This document shows, piece by piece, positions 9,176 to 16,841 of a DNA stretch of 64,000 nt. The notes beneath the pieces were generated by a model. It made no database searches, had not been told where the DNA came from, and saw nothing but the letters and a program-made list of their open reading frames with translations. The stretch spans positions 503,745-567,744 of the forward strand of contig NZ_ARVW01000001.1 in assembly GCF_000384315.1 (NCBI RefSeq), written 5' to 3'. This DNA comes from Amycolatopsis nigrescens CSC17Ta-90. Lineage in GTDB: Bacteria; Actinomycetota; Actinomycetes; Mycobacteriales; Pseudonocardiaceae. How positions within the stretch are numbered: position 1 is the stretch's first letter; every line of letters begins with the position of its first letter. Both the position numbers and the translations under genes were made by a program.

Positions 9176-10168
9176 CTCGCTCCGCTCGGCCAGGGGCAGT
9201 TCGGCCCAGCCCCTGGCCGCGGCGCGCAAGCCCGCCTGGAACCGGGTGTCCGCGCCCAGCGCCCGCATCAGGTCGCTGAGCCGGCGCTGGTAGGTGCGGT
9301 AGCTCAGTCCGAGGTTCTTGGCGATGCTGCGGTCCGGCATGCCGGTGGTGAGCAACGCCAGCAACCGGGTGTGCTCGGCCGAGAGCAGCCCGGCGTCCGG
9401 GGCTTCGTCGCCGGAGAACACCAGCGGCACCGCCTGCTGCCACAGGTTGCCGAACCAGGCGTCGAGCGCGTCCAGCAACGCGGAGGGATGCACGACCAGC
9501 GCGCTGCTCAGCGTCGGCGCCCCGGACCGCAGCGGGATCAGCCCGAGCAGGGTGTCCGCCAGTATCATCTTGATCGGCGCCTCGGCGATCACCCTGGCCT
9601 CCTCGCCCAGCCCCAGCCCCGCCTCCAGATCGGCCCGCAGGTCGTGCAGATCCAGCGCCCGGCGATCGTAGATGCCCCGGAAGCGCACTCCTTTGCCGAG
9701 CAGCTCCCGCTCCACCGGGTGCAGGGTGCTCGGTGGCTGTGCGTAAGGCGGTTTGTCCACAAAACGCACCTCCCGGCGGGCGGTTCGCATCACCTGCTCC
9801 ACCCGCATGGTGATCTGTTCCCCGCCGTGCAGCACCTCGATCAGCTCGGACGGCTGCCGCCCGGCCGCCGCCTCCTGGTACCGGTCCCGCAGGAACGCGG
9901 CGAACACCCTGCCCTGCTTGAGCTCGTGCTCTTTTTGCAGGAACAACGCTTCAAGTGCGACCTCCGGCGCCATCGCGGTGAACCGCTCCGGCGGCCCCGC
10001 CGACCGCGAAACCAGCCCCAACGCCCGCAACGCCTTGAGCGCGGGCCGCAACTGCTGCGCAGTCAGCCGCAACCTCGCCCGCAACTCCGCCGCCGTCATC
10101 GCCTGGCTGTCGACCAGCACCTCGTAAACGGCCTGCTCAGCAGGCGGTATCCCGACGATGCCCAGCAT
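9149..10168 (-). CDS. HTH regulator: TrmB-like N-terminus with LuxR-type C-terminal domain
   Basis: About 339 residues from the ATG at 10168, which has GAGGGG upstream; a GTG at 10183 is an alternative. The N-terminus resembles a winged HTH (EQAVYEVLVDSQAMTAAELRARLRLTAQQL). The C-terminus carries a LuxR/GerE-like HTH (LLALLTTGMPDRSIAKNLGLSYRTYQRRLSDLMRAL, written in pieces along about residues 275-320). The middle resembles the sensing region of the many actinomycete TrmB/LuxR hybrid regulators. Its 3' end overlaps the protease 3' end by 27 bp on opposite strands, so antisense effects are possible (inference). Confidence 0.75.
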   Translation of the reverse strand: MLGIVGIPPAEQAVYEVLVDSQAMTAAELRARLRLTAQQLRPALKALRALGLVSRSAGPPERFTAMAPEVALEALFLQKEHELKQGRVFAAFLRDRYQEAAAGRQPSELIEVLHGGEQITMRVEQVMRTARREVRFVDKPPYAQPPSTLHPVERELLGKGVRFRGIYDRRALDLHDLRADLEAGLGLGEEARVIAEAPIKMILADTLLGLIPLRSGAPTLSSALVVHPSALLDALDAWFGNLWQQAVPLVFSGDEAPDAGLLSAEHTRLLALLTTGMPDRSIAKNLGLSYRTYQRRLSDLMRALGADTRFQAGLRAAARGWAELPLAERSELPDDRGPQ

Positions 10169-10287
10169 GCCGGCGCCCCTCACAGTGGCTCCAGGACAAC
10201 TCGAAGCCCACAGTATGGCCAGCCCCCGCCCGTCCCTACACCGCCGAAGGGGCGCTCACTGAGGCTGAAGTCACCGGCCAGCGACAG

Positions 10288-10836
10288 CTACCGAAAAGAA
10301 TAAATCAGCGATTCATACACTGGCGCATCGTCGAACGGCTGCAATTCACCGAACTTTCTCCATCCCCAAGACAAATACGCCGTGCGCGCGGGAATGTTGT
10401 CCGGCTTCACCAGCAAGGTGGCACGTTCTTCCGCCCGATCAGCAAGGAGTGCATCGTGCAGCCGGTGAGCGTAGCCACGTCGTCGCCAATCGGGCAACAC
10501 CATAAGCTGTGTCACCGCAAACGTCCGACTGCCATCCTCTTTCAACAGCTCCGGCACCACATTTCCACGAAACCCCCGCCACCACGCCGATCGCTCCGGC
10601 AGCGTATAGCCCAGCGTGTATCCCACCATCGAATCATCGACCCATCCCGCCACCAAGGCGAACCCCGGCCATTTCGCGTAGGCTTCAAGACGCTGCCAAA
10701 ATCGATCCGGCGCAAAGAAGGGATCACCCAGCAGAGCCTCGTAGACCTTCTTGTAGACGGAGAGCAGCACCGGCTTGAGCTCGACCATCCCAGCCGCGTC
10801 ATGGTCACACAGTGCAAGTGGCGGCGTCGGAGCCAT
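10288..10836 (-). CDS. GNAT-family N-acetyltransferase (copy 1)
   Basis: About 182 residues using the ATG at 10836; a GTG at 10857 is possible and neither has a strong ribosome site. The acetyl-CoA loop is visible as VTQLMVLPDWRRRGYAHRLHDALL (V-x-P-x-x-R-R-x-G-x-A), with NIPARTAYLSWGWRKFG as the last GNAT strand-helix. It is clearly paralogous to the next gene: both share the PWW/AWW, RTFA and RRRG/RRQG blocks and an AYxxWGW end. The substrate is unknown. Confidence 0.8.
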   Translation of the reverse strand: MAPTPPLALCDHDAAGMVELKPVLLSVYKKVYEALLGDPFFAPDRFWQRLEAYAKWPGFALVAGWVDDSMVGYTLGYTLPERSAWWRGFRGNVVPELLKEDGSRTFAVTQLMVLPDWRRRGYAHRLHDALLADRAEERATLLVKPDNIPARTAYLSWGWRKFGELQPFDDAPVYESLIYSFR

Positions 10837-10989
10837 GTTGGATCGCACCCAAGTCACCGTACTGCGGCGTAGCGATCACACAGCTCGTCAACACCAGCGA
10901 ATCGCGCATAGGAAGAAATAGTCCGCATTACCCGCTCCAAGATATCTACCGCCTGATCTGCCCGCCTGGTCACCGGCACATCCGCGAGG

Positions 10990-11547
10990 TCAGGGTAGCG
11001 CCTTCACCATCACGTCAAACACCGGCGAGCCAGGAAGCGGGTTTCGCTTCTGTGCGACGCGATGCCAGCCCCAATCGGCATAAGCGTGTTGTGCTGGCGT
11101 GGCTGCTGGCAGCACGGTGAGCGTGGCGCGTTCCTCAGGCCGATGTGCAAGCAACTCGTCGTGGAGCCGGGCGGCAATCCCTTGCCGTCGCCATGGATGC
11201 CGCACGAGGAGTTCCACTAGGGCAAAGGTGCGTCCGGCGCGCTCCCTCGTCACTACCGGATCGATCGGAGTCACCAGGTCCTGCCACCAGGGTGTGTTCG
11301 GCAGCAGCGTGACGCCGAAGGTGAACCCGACCAACGTCTCCTGGTCGCGAGCAGTCACCAAATCAAAGCCAGGCGCCTGGCTTTGGGAGTGGAACCGTTC
11401 GGCGAAGAGATCGGCGTGTTCACTGCCCCAGTGGTAAGGCGGCTCTTGGTACACGTCGAAGTAGAGATCCCGGAGATCTGGCAGCAAGTCGGCTGCGGCC
11501 GGCCCGCTCACGTGGGCATACGTCACGGCATCAGGTGCCGGGAGCAT
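10990..11547 (-). CDS. GNAT-family N-acetyltransferase (copy 2)
   Basis: About 185 residues from the ATG at 11547, chosen because GGAAGA lies upstream and the segment matches copy 1. The acetyl-CoA site reads FALVELLVRHPWRRQGIAARLHDELL, ending with AQHAYADWGWHRV. It overlaps the end of the upstream XRE-TPR regulator by 17 bp, indicating one transcript with translational coupling. Regulator, GNAT and downstream GNAT lie head to tail. Confidence 0.8.
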   Translation of the reverse strand: MLPAPDAVTYAHVSGPAAADLLPDLRDLYFDVYQEPPYHWGSEHADLFAERFHSQSQAPGFDLVTARDQETLVGFTFGVTLLPNTPWWQDLVTPIDPVVTRERAGRTFALVELLVRHPWRRQGIAARLHDELLAHRPEERATLTVLPAATPAQHAYADWGWHRVAQKRNPLPGSPVFDVMVKALP

Positions 11548-13012
11548 CGACTTGTCTTCCGTCGGCGGCGCCGTGATAAGCGGCCACCGCCGTCTTGAGT
11601 TCACTAACAGCACGCACATCGCCGTAGCGATCTGCCAACGGCGTGGCCAACCCGTTGAGCCACTTCACCACGACCGAAGAGCGCATGGTGTCGGCCTGCT
11701 CGAGAGCACGTAATCCGATGTTGGCGGCTTCAGCCGGCTCTTGTTGTGCCAGCCGTACCTTACCGAGGCGGATCTCGTCGATAATTCTGCTGCGCGCGTA
11801 GGCGCCACCGCGGCTGTCGATGGCCCCGAGGGTGTGGGCTTCGGCGCGGTTGGCGTGAACGAGCGCCCGTTTCGGTTCTGGTTCGTGCAGTGCCAGCTCG
11901 GTGTAGGTGTTGGCCGCCAGGCATTCGACTTCTGCCTGGTTCATGTAGTGAATCCAGTCCACGTGCTGGTCGGGAGTGGCTTCGTCGAAGACTTCAATGC
12001 ATGCCTCGACAGCGCGACGAGCACTACCTGCCTCGCTGGGACCGAGCTGGGCGTGAGCGCGAGCCTCCAGGCCGAGCAGCTCTGACCGAACGAGCGGGTT
12101 GCCGTCACGCGGCATGGCAGCCAGCGCGGTACGGGTCAAGGTAAGGCTGTCGTCGTAGTTGCCGAGCGCGGTGGACAGCTGCGTCATATCGCCGATCACC
12201 TTGGCGCCGAGATCGGTGGCACCGGCGTGCTGGCAGGCGTGCAGGGCCGACAGGTAGTAGCGCTGGGACAGGCCGAAGGCGCCAGCGTCGTAGGTCATCC
12301 AACCGGCAAGTTGCGCGAGTTCGGCCACTACCTGGAACAGACGGCGATCGGTGTTGGCATCCGACTGCTCGCGCAAGATCTCAGCCACTGCATTGAGCTG
12401 GCCGATCACGGCCTTGCGGTGCAATCCGCCCTTACCGGAGGCATCCCAGCGACGAAAGAACGTGACAGCCTGCTCAAGCTCGGCTAGTTCGTGCTGGCCA
12501 ACTTCGCCTGCTCGGACTGGCACGACCGGCAACTGCGCTGCCCACTGCCTGATCTGCCGGACGAGCGGTGCGCCCGACAGCAACGAAAGCCCCAGCAGGA
12601 ACGCTCGTCGTGTGGCCATGTCGCTTGCGGTGAACTCCTCGATCCCTTCAGCAACTCGTGTTGCTGAAAGTTGGAACGGCACTCCTTCTTCTATGAGTAC
12701 GTTCCCAAACGAGTGAAGGTCAACCGCAGAAGGTGTCAACGGCACTGCGGATGCGATGGCTGGTTCTGCCGAGTTTTCGTTGTGCCGGCTCAAGCTGAAG
12801 CGATGCCTGACCTCATCCGAGGCTCGCGCTAGGGCCGTGTCCAAAATCGCCTGCATGTCGGGCGTCGGGCTGATGTCTTCGCCCCGAGCTTCCCATTTGC
12901 TGACGGTACGAGCACCAACTCCGAGCGTGGCGGAGAAGTCACGGACGCTCAGCCGCAGCGCAGCGCGCAGCAACTTGGCATCGCGGCCAGTCCAGTGCTG
13001 AACGATCGCCAT
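11531..13012 (-). CDS. XRE-type regulator with long TPR-like C-terminal region
   Basis: From the ATG at 13012 (GGGAG upstream) the protein is 493 residues. Residues 1-60 form an XRE HTH (LLRAALRLSVRDFSATLGVGARTVSKWEARG). The rest is helical and Ala/Leu/Glu-rich, like the TPR-type sensor region of the common large actinomycete XRE proteins (LGNYDDSLTLTRTAL, ARAHAQLG, EPAEAANIGLRALEQAD). Longer upstream frames read through sequence with no match to the domain. The gene leads a unit with two GNAT genes. Confidence 0.8.
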   Translation of the reverse strand: MAIVQHWTGRDAKLLRAALRLSVRDFSATLGVGARTVSKWEARGEDISPTPDMQAILDTALARASDEVRHRFSLSRHNENSAEPAIASAVPLTPSAVDLHSFGNVLIEEGVPFQLSATRVAEGIEEFTASDMATRRAFLLGLSLLSGAPLVRQIRQWAAQLPVVPVRAGEVGQHELAELEQAVTFFRRWDASGKGGLHRKAVIGQLNAVAEILREQSDANTDRRLFQVVAELAQLAGWMTYDAGAFGLSQRYYLSALHACQHAGATDLGAKVIGDMTQLSTALGNYDDSLTLTRTALAAMPRDGNPLVRSELLGLEARAHAQLGPSEAGSARRAVEACIEVFDEATPDQHVDWIHYMNQAEVECLAANTYTELALHEPEPKRALVHANRAEAHTLGAIDSRGGAYARSRIIDEIRLGKVRLAQQEPAEAANIGLRALEQADTMRSSVVVKWLNGLATPLADRYGDVRAVSELKTAVAAYHGAADGRQVDAPGT

Positions 13013-13199
13013 GGCGGGGCTCCCGGATCTTGTGCCAGCAAGCACTGTAACCAGCGGAATACGCAGGGTGCAACGCCAGGGCGACGCGGGTGCGACACCG
13101 GCTGGTTCCCACCGACACCGTCTCTGACCAGGCTGTTTACCAGGCATCCGGCGCCGGGTGCCGCTTCCAGATCCGACAAGGCGATGGGACGGAACCGCT

Positions 13200-13439
13200 G
13201 TGTCAGCCCGGTCAGTGAAGGTCCGTGCGACCCGCAAGCGTCTCGGGGGTAGCGACAAAGCCCAGCGGCGAGCGGTCGCGCTGAAACTCAAGGCGGCCTA
13301 CGAAGCCGGTGCGACTACTCAGGGAATCGCGGTGCGCTTCGGCTTCGCGCGAACGACAGTGCGGAACCTACTGCACGAGGTCGACACCGCCATGCGGCCA
13401 CCGGGAGCTCAGCCACTTGAGCCGCAGGTCCAGCTGTGA
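13200..13439 (+). CDS. Small helix-turn-helix protein
   Basis: A small basic protein (about 79 residues from GTG 13200; GTG 13215 and ATG 13158 are alternatives). Residues 27-60 read ALKLKAAYEAGATTQGIAVRFGFARTTVRNLLHEV, a resolvase/transposase-type HTH with little else. GGGACGGA lies before the 13200 start. It diverges from the XRE-TPR regulator and overlaps the following ORF by 4 bp (GTGA), so the two are translationally coupled. Confidence 0.6.
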   Translation: MSARSVKVRATRKRLGGSDKAQRRAVALKLKAAYEAGATTQGIAVRFGFARTTVRNLLHEVDTAMRPPGAQPLEPQVQL

Positions 13440-13693
13440 ACACGTCGCCGAGCAGCGAACCGTCGCCGGTCGAGTGGGACGGCATCGCCTGGTGGACCGG
13501 CCACGACCGAGCCAACGGCAACCGGCCCAAATACGGCAGCCGAGTCCGGATCCGCGAGGGCGATCGCTACGCCGGCTACCTCGGCACGGTGACCTGGTAC
13601 GAGGGCCAGTGGAACAGCACCACCTTCCCGGTGCAGCTCGACGGCACCGGCCTGACCCTGCTTTGCAGCACAGCAGACGTAGTCGAGATCTGA
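13436..13693 (+). CDS. Small hypothetical protein, possibly SH3/KOW-like barrel
   Basis: An 85-residue acidic protein from a GTG overlapping the stop of the upstream HTH gene. A stretch YGSRVRIREGDRYAGYLGTV then W-x-x-G-x-W ... FPVQLDG looks like a small beta barrel (KOW/SH3-like). I do not recognise a family. The coupled HTH plus barrel pair may act together (inference). Confidence 0.5.
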   Translation: MNTSPSSEPSPVEWDGIAWWTGHDRANGNRPKYGSRVRIREGDRYAGYLGTVTWYEGQWNSTTFPVQLDGTGLTLLCSTADVVEI

Positions 13694-13867
13694 ATCCTGG
13701 GACCTCCCCACTTGTGTCAGGGGCGGTGTCAGCGCGGTGGCTGTTCGGCGTCAGTGCAGTGGGTGATCGTGGTCGGCGTGATCAGTTCAGCGCTCGTGGC
13801 CTCGGGGCTGCGGAAGGCATTCCAGGACAAGGCCGTGCGTGACGGCGTCGACCGGGAGGTCCCAGAA

Positions 13868-15082
13868 ATGACCAGGGGTACCAAGAACAACAGGGCCTGG
13901 ATGCCACGGGCTTTCCGGCGAGCGGGGGTCGCGGCGGTGGCGGTCACCCTGCTGGCCGGGCCCGGGTTGGCGACGGCTGCTGCCGGGCAGGATCGCCCGG
14001 AGCTGCGGGAGGCGATGCAGGCGTTCGTCGATTCCGGTATCGCTGGGGTGCAGCTGCGCGTACACGACGAGCGGGGTGACTGGGCCGGTAGCGCCGGGGT
14101 GCGCCGGCTCGGCGAGGCCGCGAAGCCGTCGACGAACGGCCGGTTCCGGGCGGGCAGCGTCACCAAGACCTTCACCGCGACCGTGGTGCTGCAACTGGTG
14201 GGCGAGGGCAAGGTCGGGCTGGACGCCCCAGCTGCCGACTACCTGCCCGAGTTCGGGCTGGATCGGCGGATCACAGTGCGGATGTTGTTGCAGCACACCA
14301 GCGGGGTGTTCAACCAGACCGGCGATTACGACCGCGACGGGACGTATGTGCCAGGAGTCCCGTGGTCCGGCAAGGAGTGGGTGGACAACCGCTTCAGGAC
14401 CTACCAGCCGGAGGAGCTGGTGCGGTTCGCGTTGTCCAAGCCGTTGCGGTTCGCGCCGGGGACCGAATGGAGGTACTCGAACACCAACTACGTGCTGGCC
14501 AGGTTGCTGATCGAGGAGGTCACCGGCCGCTCGTACGTCGAGGAGACGCAGCGGCGGATCCTGCGGCCGCTCGGGATGCGGGGCACCGGGATGCCGGGTT
14601 TCTCGCCGGAGATTCCCGGGCCGCACGCCCACGCCTACTACCGGTACGAGGACGCCGGCCAGCAGAAGACGGTCGACGTCACCCGTCAGAACCCGTCCTG
14701 GGTCTCCGCCGGCGGTGACCTGATCTCGACCACCCAGGATCTCGGCACGTTCATGTCGGCGCTGATGGGCGGCAGGCTCCTCCCGGACCCGCTGCTGGCC
14801 GAGATGCGCAAGCCGGACCCGACGATGGGCTACGGCCTGGGGTTGTTCGTGCAGGACGGCACCTCACCGTCTCCCTTTCCGCCGCCGAGCTGCGGCGTCA
14901 CCGTGCTCAACCACAACGGCGGCATGCAGGGCTCCGCGACGCTGATGTACAGCACGCCCGACGGCAGCAAGACCCTGACCGCCTCGCTGAACTATGTGGA
15001 CGACGCCGCACAGTCCGGGGCAGGGACGTTCCGGACGGGGCTGCAGAGGCTCGTCGACGAGGTGTTCTGCGAGGGGCACTGA
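13868..15082 (+). CDS. Secreted serine hydrolase (beta-lactamase class C / D-Ala-D-Ala carboxypeptidase family)
   Basis: A 404-residue product from the ATG at 13868 with GGGAGG upstream. The signal peptide (FRRAGVAAVAVTLLAGPGLATAAAG) directs it outside the membrane. The three active-site motifs are present: SVTK (Ser about residue 97), YSNTNY, and HNGG near the C-terminus standing for the H/KTG motif. Relatives are DD-carboxypeptidases, esterases or peptidases of the S12 family; the substrate cannot be told. A perfect hairpin terminator follows. Confidence 0.88.
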   Translation: MTRGTKNNRAWMPRAFRRAGVAAVAVTLLAGPGLATAAAGQDRPELREAMQAFVDSGIAGVQLRVHDERGDWAGSAGVRRLGEAAKPSTNGRFRAGSVTKTFTATVVLQLVGEGKVGLDAPAADYLPEFGLDRRITVRMLLQHTSGVFNQTGDYDRDGTYVPGVPWSGKEWVDNRFRTYQPEELVRFALSKPLRFAPGTEWRYSNTNYVLARLLIEEVTGRSYVEETQRRILRPLGMRGTGMPGFSPEIPGPHAHAYYRYEDAGQQKTVDVTRQNPSWVSAGGDLISTTQDLGTFMSALMGGRLLPDPLLAEMRKPDPTMGYGLGLFVQDGTSPSPFPPPSCGVTVLNHNGGMQGSATLMYSTPDGSKTLTASLNYVDDAAQSGAGTFRTGLQRLVDEVFCEGH

Positions 15083-15097
15083 CCACCGGCACGCAAA

Positions 15098-15132
15098 GCG
15101 GCCCTGGTTCACGTTCGGTGAACCAGGGCCGC
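15098..15132 (+). terminator. Perfect 15-bp hairpin terminator
   Basis: Arms 15098-15112 and 15118-15132 (GCGGCCCTGGTTCAC / GTGAACCAGGGCCGC) with a 5-base loop. It lies 16 bp after the hydrolase stop and 10 bp before the 3' end of the convergent tRNA-Gly, so it may serve both. Confidence 0.8.
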
Positions 15133-15142
15133 CCACGCACTG

Positions 15143-15213
15143 AGCGGGCGACGGGAATCGAACCCGCGTAGCTAGTTTGGAAGACTAGGGCTCTACCATT
15201 GAGCTACGCCCGC
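15143..15213 (-). tRNA. tRNA-Gly (anticodon TCC)
   Basis: On the reverse strand the 71-nt sequence folds as a cloverleaf: acceptor GCGGGCG / CGCCCGC with discriminator T, D-arm GTAGCTCAATGGTAGAGC, anticodon loop CTTCCAA (anticodon TCC) and T-arm GCGGGTTCGATTCCCGT. CCA is not encoded. Confidence 0.95.
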
Positions 15214-15273
15214 ATGCGCCCGGAGGACCGCGCGCACAGCTAGCTTAGCGGCTACCGCTATGGTGATCGAACA

Positions 15274-15293
15274 CCGCCCCGGGTTCGGGGCGG
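15274..15293 (+). other. 8-bp perfect hairpin just upstream of tRNA-Pro
   Basis: CCGCCCCG, loop GGTT, CGGGGCGG ends one base before the tRNA-Pro gene at 15295. It could be a precursor-leader structure or a terminator; its role is unknown. Confidence 0.4.
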
Positions 15294-15294
15294 A

Positions 15295-15368
15295 CGGGAT
15301 GTGGCGCAGCTTGGTAGCGCATCCGCTTTGGGAGCGGAGGGTCGCAGGTTCAAATCCTGTCATCCCGA
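15295..15368 (+). tRNA. tRNA-Pro (anticodon TGG)
   Basis: A 74-nt cloverleaf: acceptor CGGGATG / CATCCCG with discriminator A, D-arm with TTGGTAGCG, anticodon loop TTTGGGA (anticodon TGG) and T-arm CAGGTTCAAATCCTG. It lies at the left border of the integrated element, and 15 bp of its anticodon region recur at 22346-22360. Confidence 0.95.
15326..15340 (+). other. Candidate attachment-site core inside tRNA-Pro (left)
   Basis: The 15 bases CTTTGGGAGCGGAGG within the tRNA-Pro anticodon arm are repeated exactly and in the same orientation at 22346-22360. Tyrosine integrases of actinomycete elements commonly use tRNA anticodon-to-3'-end sequence as attB. Assigning this as the core is inference. 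Confidence 0.55.
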
Positions 15369-15396
15369 CCGAAAATAGGTCTCTGACCTGCAAGAA

Positions 15397-15430
15397 CGCG
15401 GGTGTCAGTCCAAAGAGGCTGACACCCGCG
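15397..15430 (+). terminator. Hairpin terminator downstream of tRNA-Pro
   Basis: Arms CGCGGGTGTCAG (15397-15408) and CTGACACCCGCG (15419-15430) pair perfectly. It is followed directly by two CGTCTCA repeats (15429-15450), the same arrangement as at the right border of the element. Confidence 0.65.
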
Positions 15431-15450
15431 TCTCAGTTTCCGTCTCATTT
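15429..15450 (+). repeat. Paired CGTCTCAKTT repeats, left copy
   Basis: Two direct CGTCTCA(G/T)TT units 12 bp apart immediately after the tRNA-Pro hairpin. The right-hand partner is at 22232-22253. Together they bracket the element. Confidence 0.45.
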
Positions 15451-15457
15451 GCCCTGG

Positions 15458-15640
15458 TCACACGACCGCACGGAGCCCGGGCGGCTCTTCGCCGTCGGGG
15501 CCGTCGCCCGGCGCCTTCGCGGCGTCGAGCAGCTGCTGCAGTTGTGCGAGCAGCGCGGCGGCGTCTGACTGAACCGGCGACGTCGGAGCGTGCGACCTTA
15601 GGGTCTCGTTCCACAATTGGACAAGGCCGCGATCCACTTC
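15458..15640 (-). pseudogene. Remnant of an integrase 3' end
   Basis: Bases 15452-15570 are nearly identical, with about eight differences by eye, to 16887-17005, the C-terminal coding end of the complete integrase. Translated on the reverse strand it gives SDAAALLAQLQQLLDAA then GEEPPGLRAVV and a stop, against PDAAALLAQLQQLLDAA and EEPPGLRAVV in the intact protein. Weaker similarity runs on to the LWNE segment near 15620. No catalytic residues are present, so this is a fragment of a second, related integrase. Confidence 0.75.
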
Positions 15641-15898
15641 GGCGGCCCCTATACCTCTCGAACGACTCGCAACGCATCGGCACCGAGCACAACGGCGATG
15701 TGCAACACCCGAGGCAGTAGCTGCGACTGAGACGGTATGACCGATGTCGAGCGTGGTACCTCCTCCGATGCTCCCGCACTGCGGCTGACGCCGAAGACGA
15801 TGTGGACGAACGCTGCCGTGATGGCGGTGCCGCCCGCGGCCGCGGCGCTGGGGTTGTGGTGGCCAGCGACCGTCGTCTCCGATTTTGGAGGATGACTC

Positions 15899-16753
15899 GT
15901 GGCCAACTACAGCGCGAACTACCTGAAACGTCTCCGTGACGCCACCGAGTCCTTCACAGTGGCGTTCGACGACTGGATGAGGACCCAGGTTGAGTCCGAC
16001 TTCATGGAGTCGCGGGGGCTGTTGCCGACGGTTTGGGTGGCCGAGGGACAGGACGCTGACAAGGTCCGTGCTCTGGAGTTGAAAGTCGCCGAAGCCGCCG
16101 GCTCGGCAGCGCGGGCGGTGTCCGTGACGGGTGCGCACATGGCGGTCGCAGGGTTGGGGACACTCGATCCGATCGCGAACTGGTTCACAATGTCCAGCCC
16201 GAAGGCGCTGTTCAGCCCTCAAGATATCCGCTCAACCGCGGCGAGCGTGAAGGGACGGCTCGCGACCATGATCGCCGAAGCTGAGGCCGCCGCGGAGACG
16301 AGCGTTCCAGGCTTTGCGCCGTCTGAGTTGCACCCGCTGATTTGGAGTGCTGCCGCCGCTCACTGGACCACTCACCAGTACCGGGTGGCGGTACGAGAAG
16401 CCGCCGAGGCGCTGACTATCGATTGGAAGATGAAGCTCGGCAGAAACAACGTCGACGATACGGTGTTCTGGCAGCAGAGCCTCGCACCTGGGTCGGCGAC
16501 TCCGGAGCATCCGAAGATCGTCTGGCCGGGCGACCGCGCAGACAAGACGGTCAAGAGTGTGCGCGGCGGCTTCGAGCCGCTCGCCAAGGCGCTCACTGCC
16601 TTGGCGACTGGCTTGAACTTGACAGTCCGCAACACCGCTACACACACGCGTCACGAACTCTCCGAGCAGCATGCTCTTGAGCGACTCTCCGCCTACAGCT
16701 ATTTGGCACGTCTGCTCGACGACTGCGAGATCGATCGCGGAGAGACAAACTGA
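15899..16753 (+). CDS. TIGR02391/Ymh-like protein with HEPN-type RX4H motif
   Basis: A 284-residue protein from a GTG start with GGAGG eight bases upstream. The C-terminal half follows the TIGR02391 (Hypoth_Ymh) pattern: ELHPLIWSAAAAHW (143-156), then HQYRVAVREAAEAL, and finally RNTATH (R244-H249) followed by ALERLSAYSYLARLLDDCE. R-N-x-x-x-H is the catalytic signature of HEPN RNases, and the family is known from phage, plasmid and restriction loci, though its function is not established. The N-terminal 140 residues (a helical D-W-M-R-T region) I do not recognise. The gene sits between two directly repeated integrase 3' ends, so it looks like cargo. Its codon use is slightly less GC-biased than the chromosome. 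An anti-phage RNase role is inference. Confidence 0.7.
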   Translation: MANYSANYLKRLRDATESFTVAFDDWMRTQVESDFMESRGLLPTVWVAEGQDADKVRALELKVAEAAGSAARAVSVTGAHMAVAGLGTLDPIANWFTMSSPKALFSPQDIRSTAASVKGRLATMIAEAEAAAETSVPGFAPSELHPLIWSAAAAHWTTHQYRVAVREAAEALTIDWKMKLGRNNVDDTVFWQQSLAPGSATPEHPKIVWPGDRADKTVKSVRGGFEPLAKALTALATGLNLTVRNTATHTRHELSEQHALERLSAYSYLARLLDDCEIDRGETN

Positions 16754-16841
16754 TACCCTACTGAACGCATCGCACGCCACGTTCACCACCGAAACCAGGC
16801 AACCTCGTGCGAAAGAATCCGGCGGACTAACCGACAACCGT

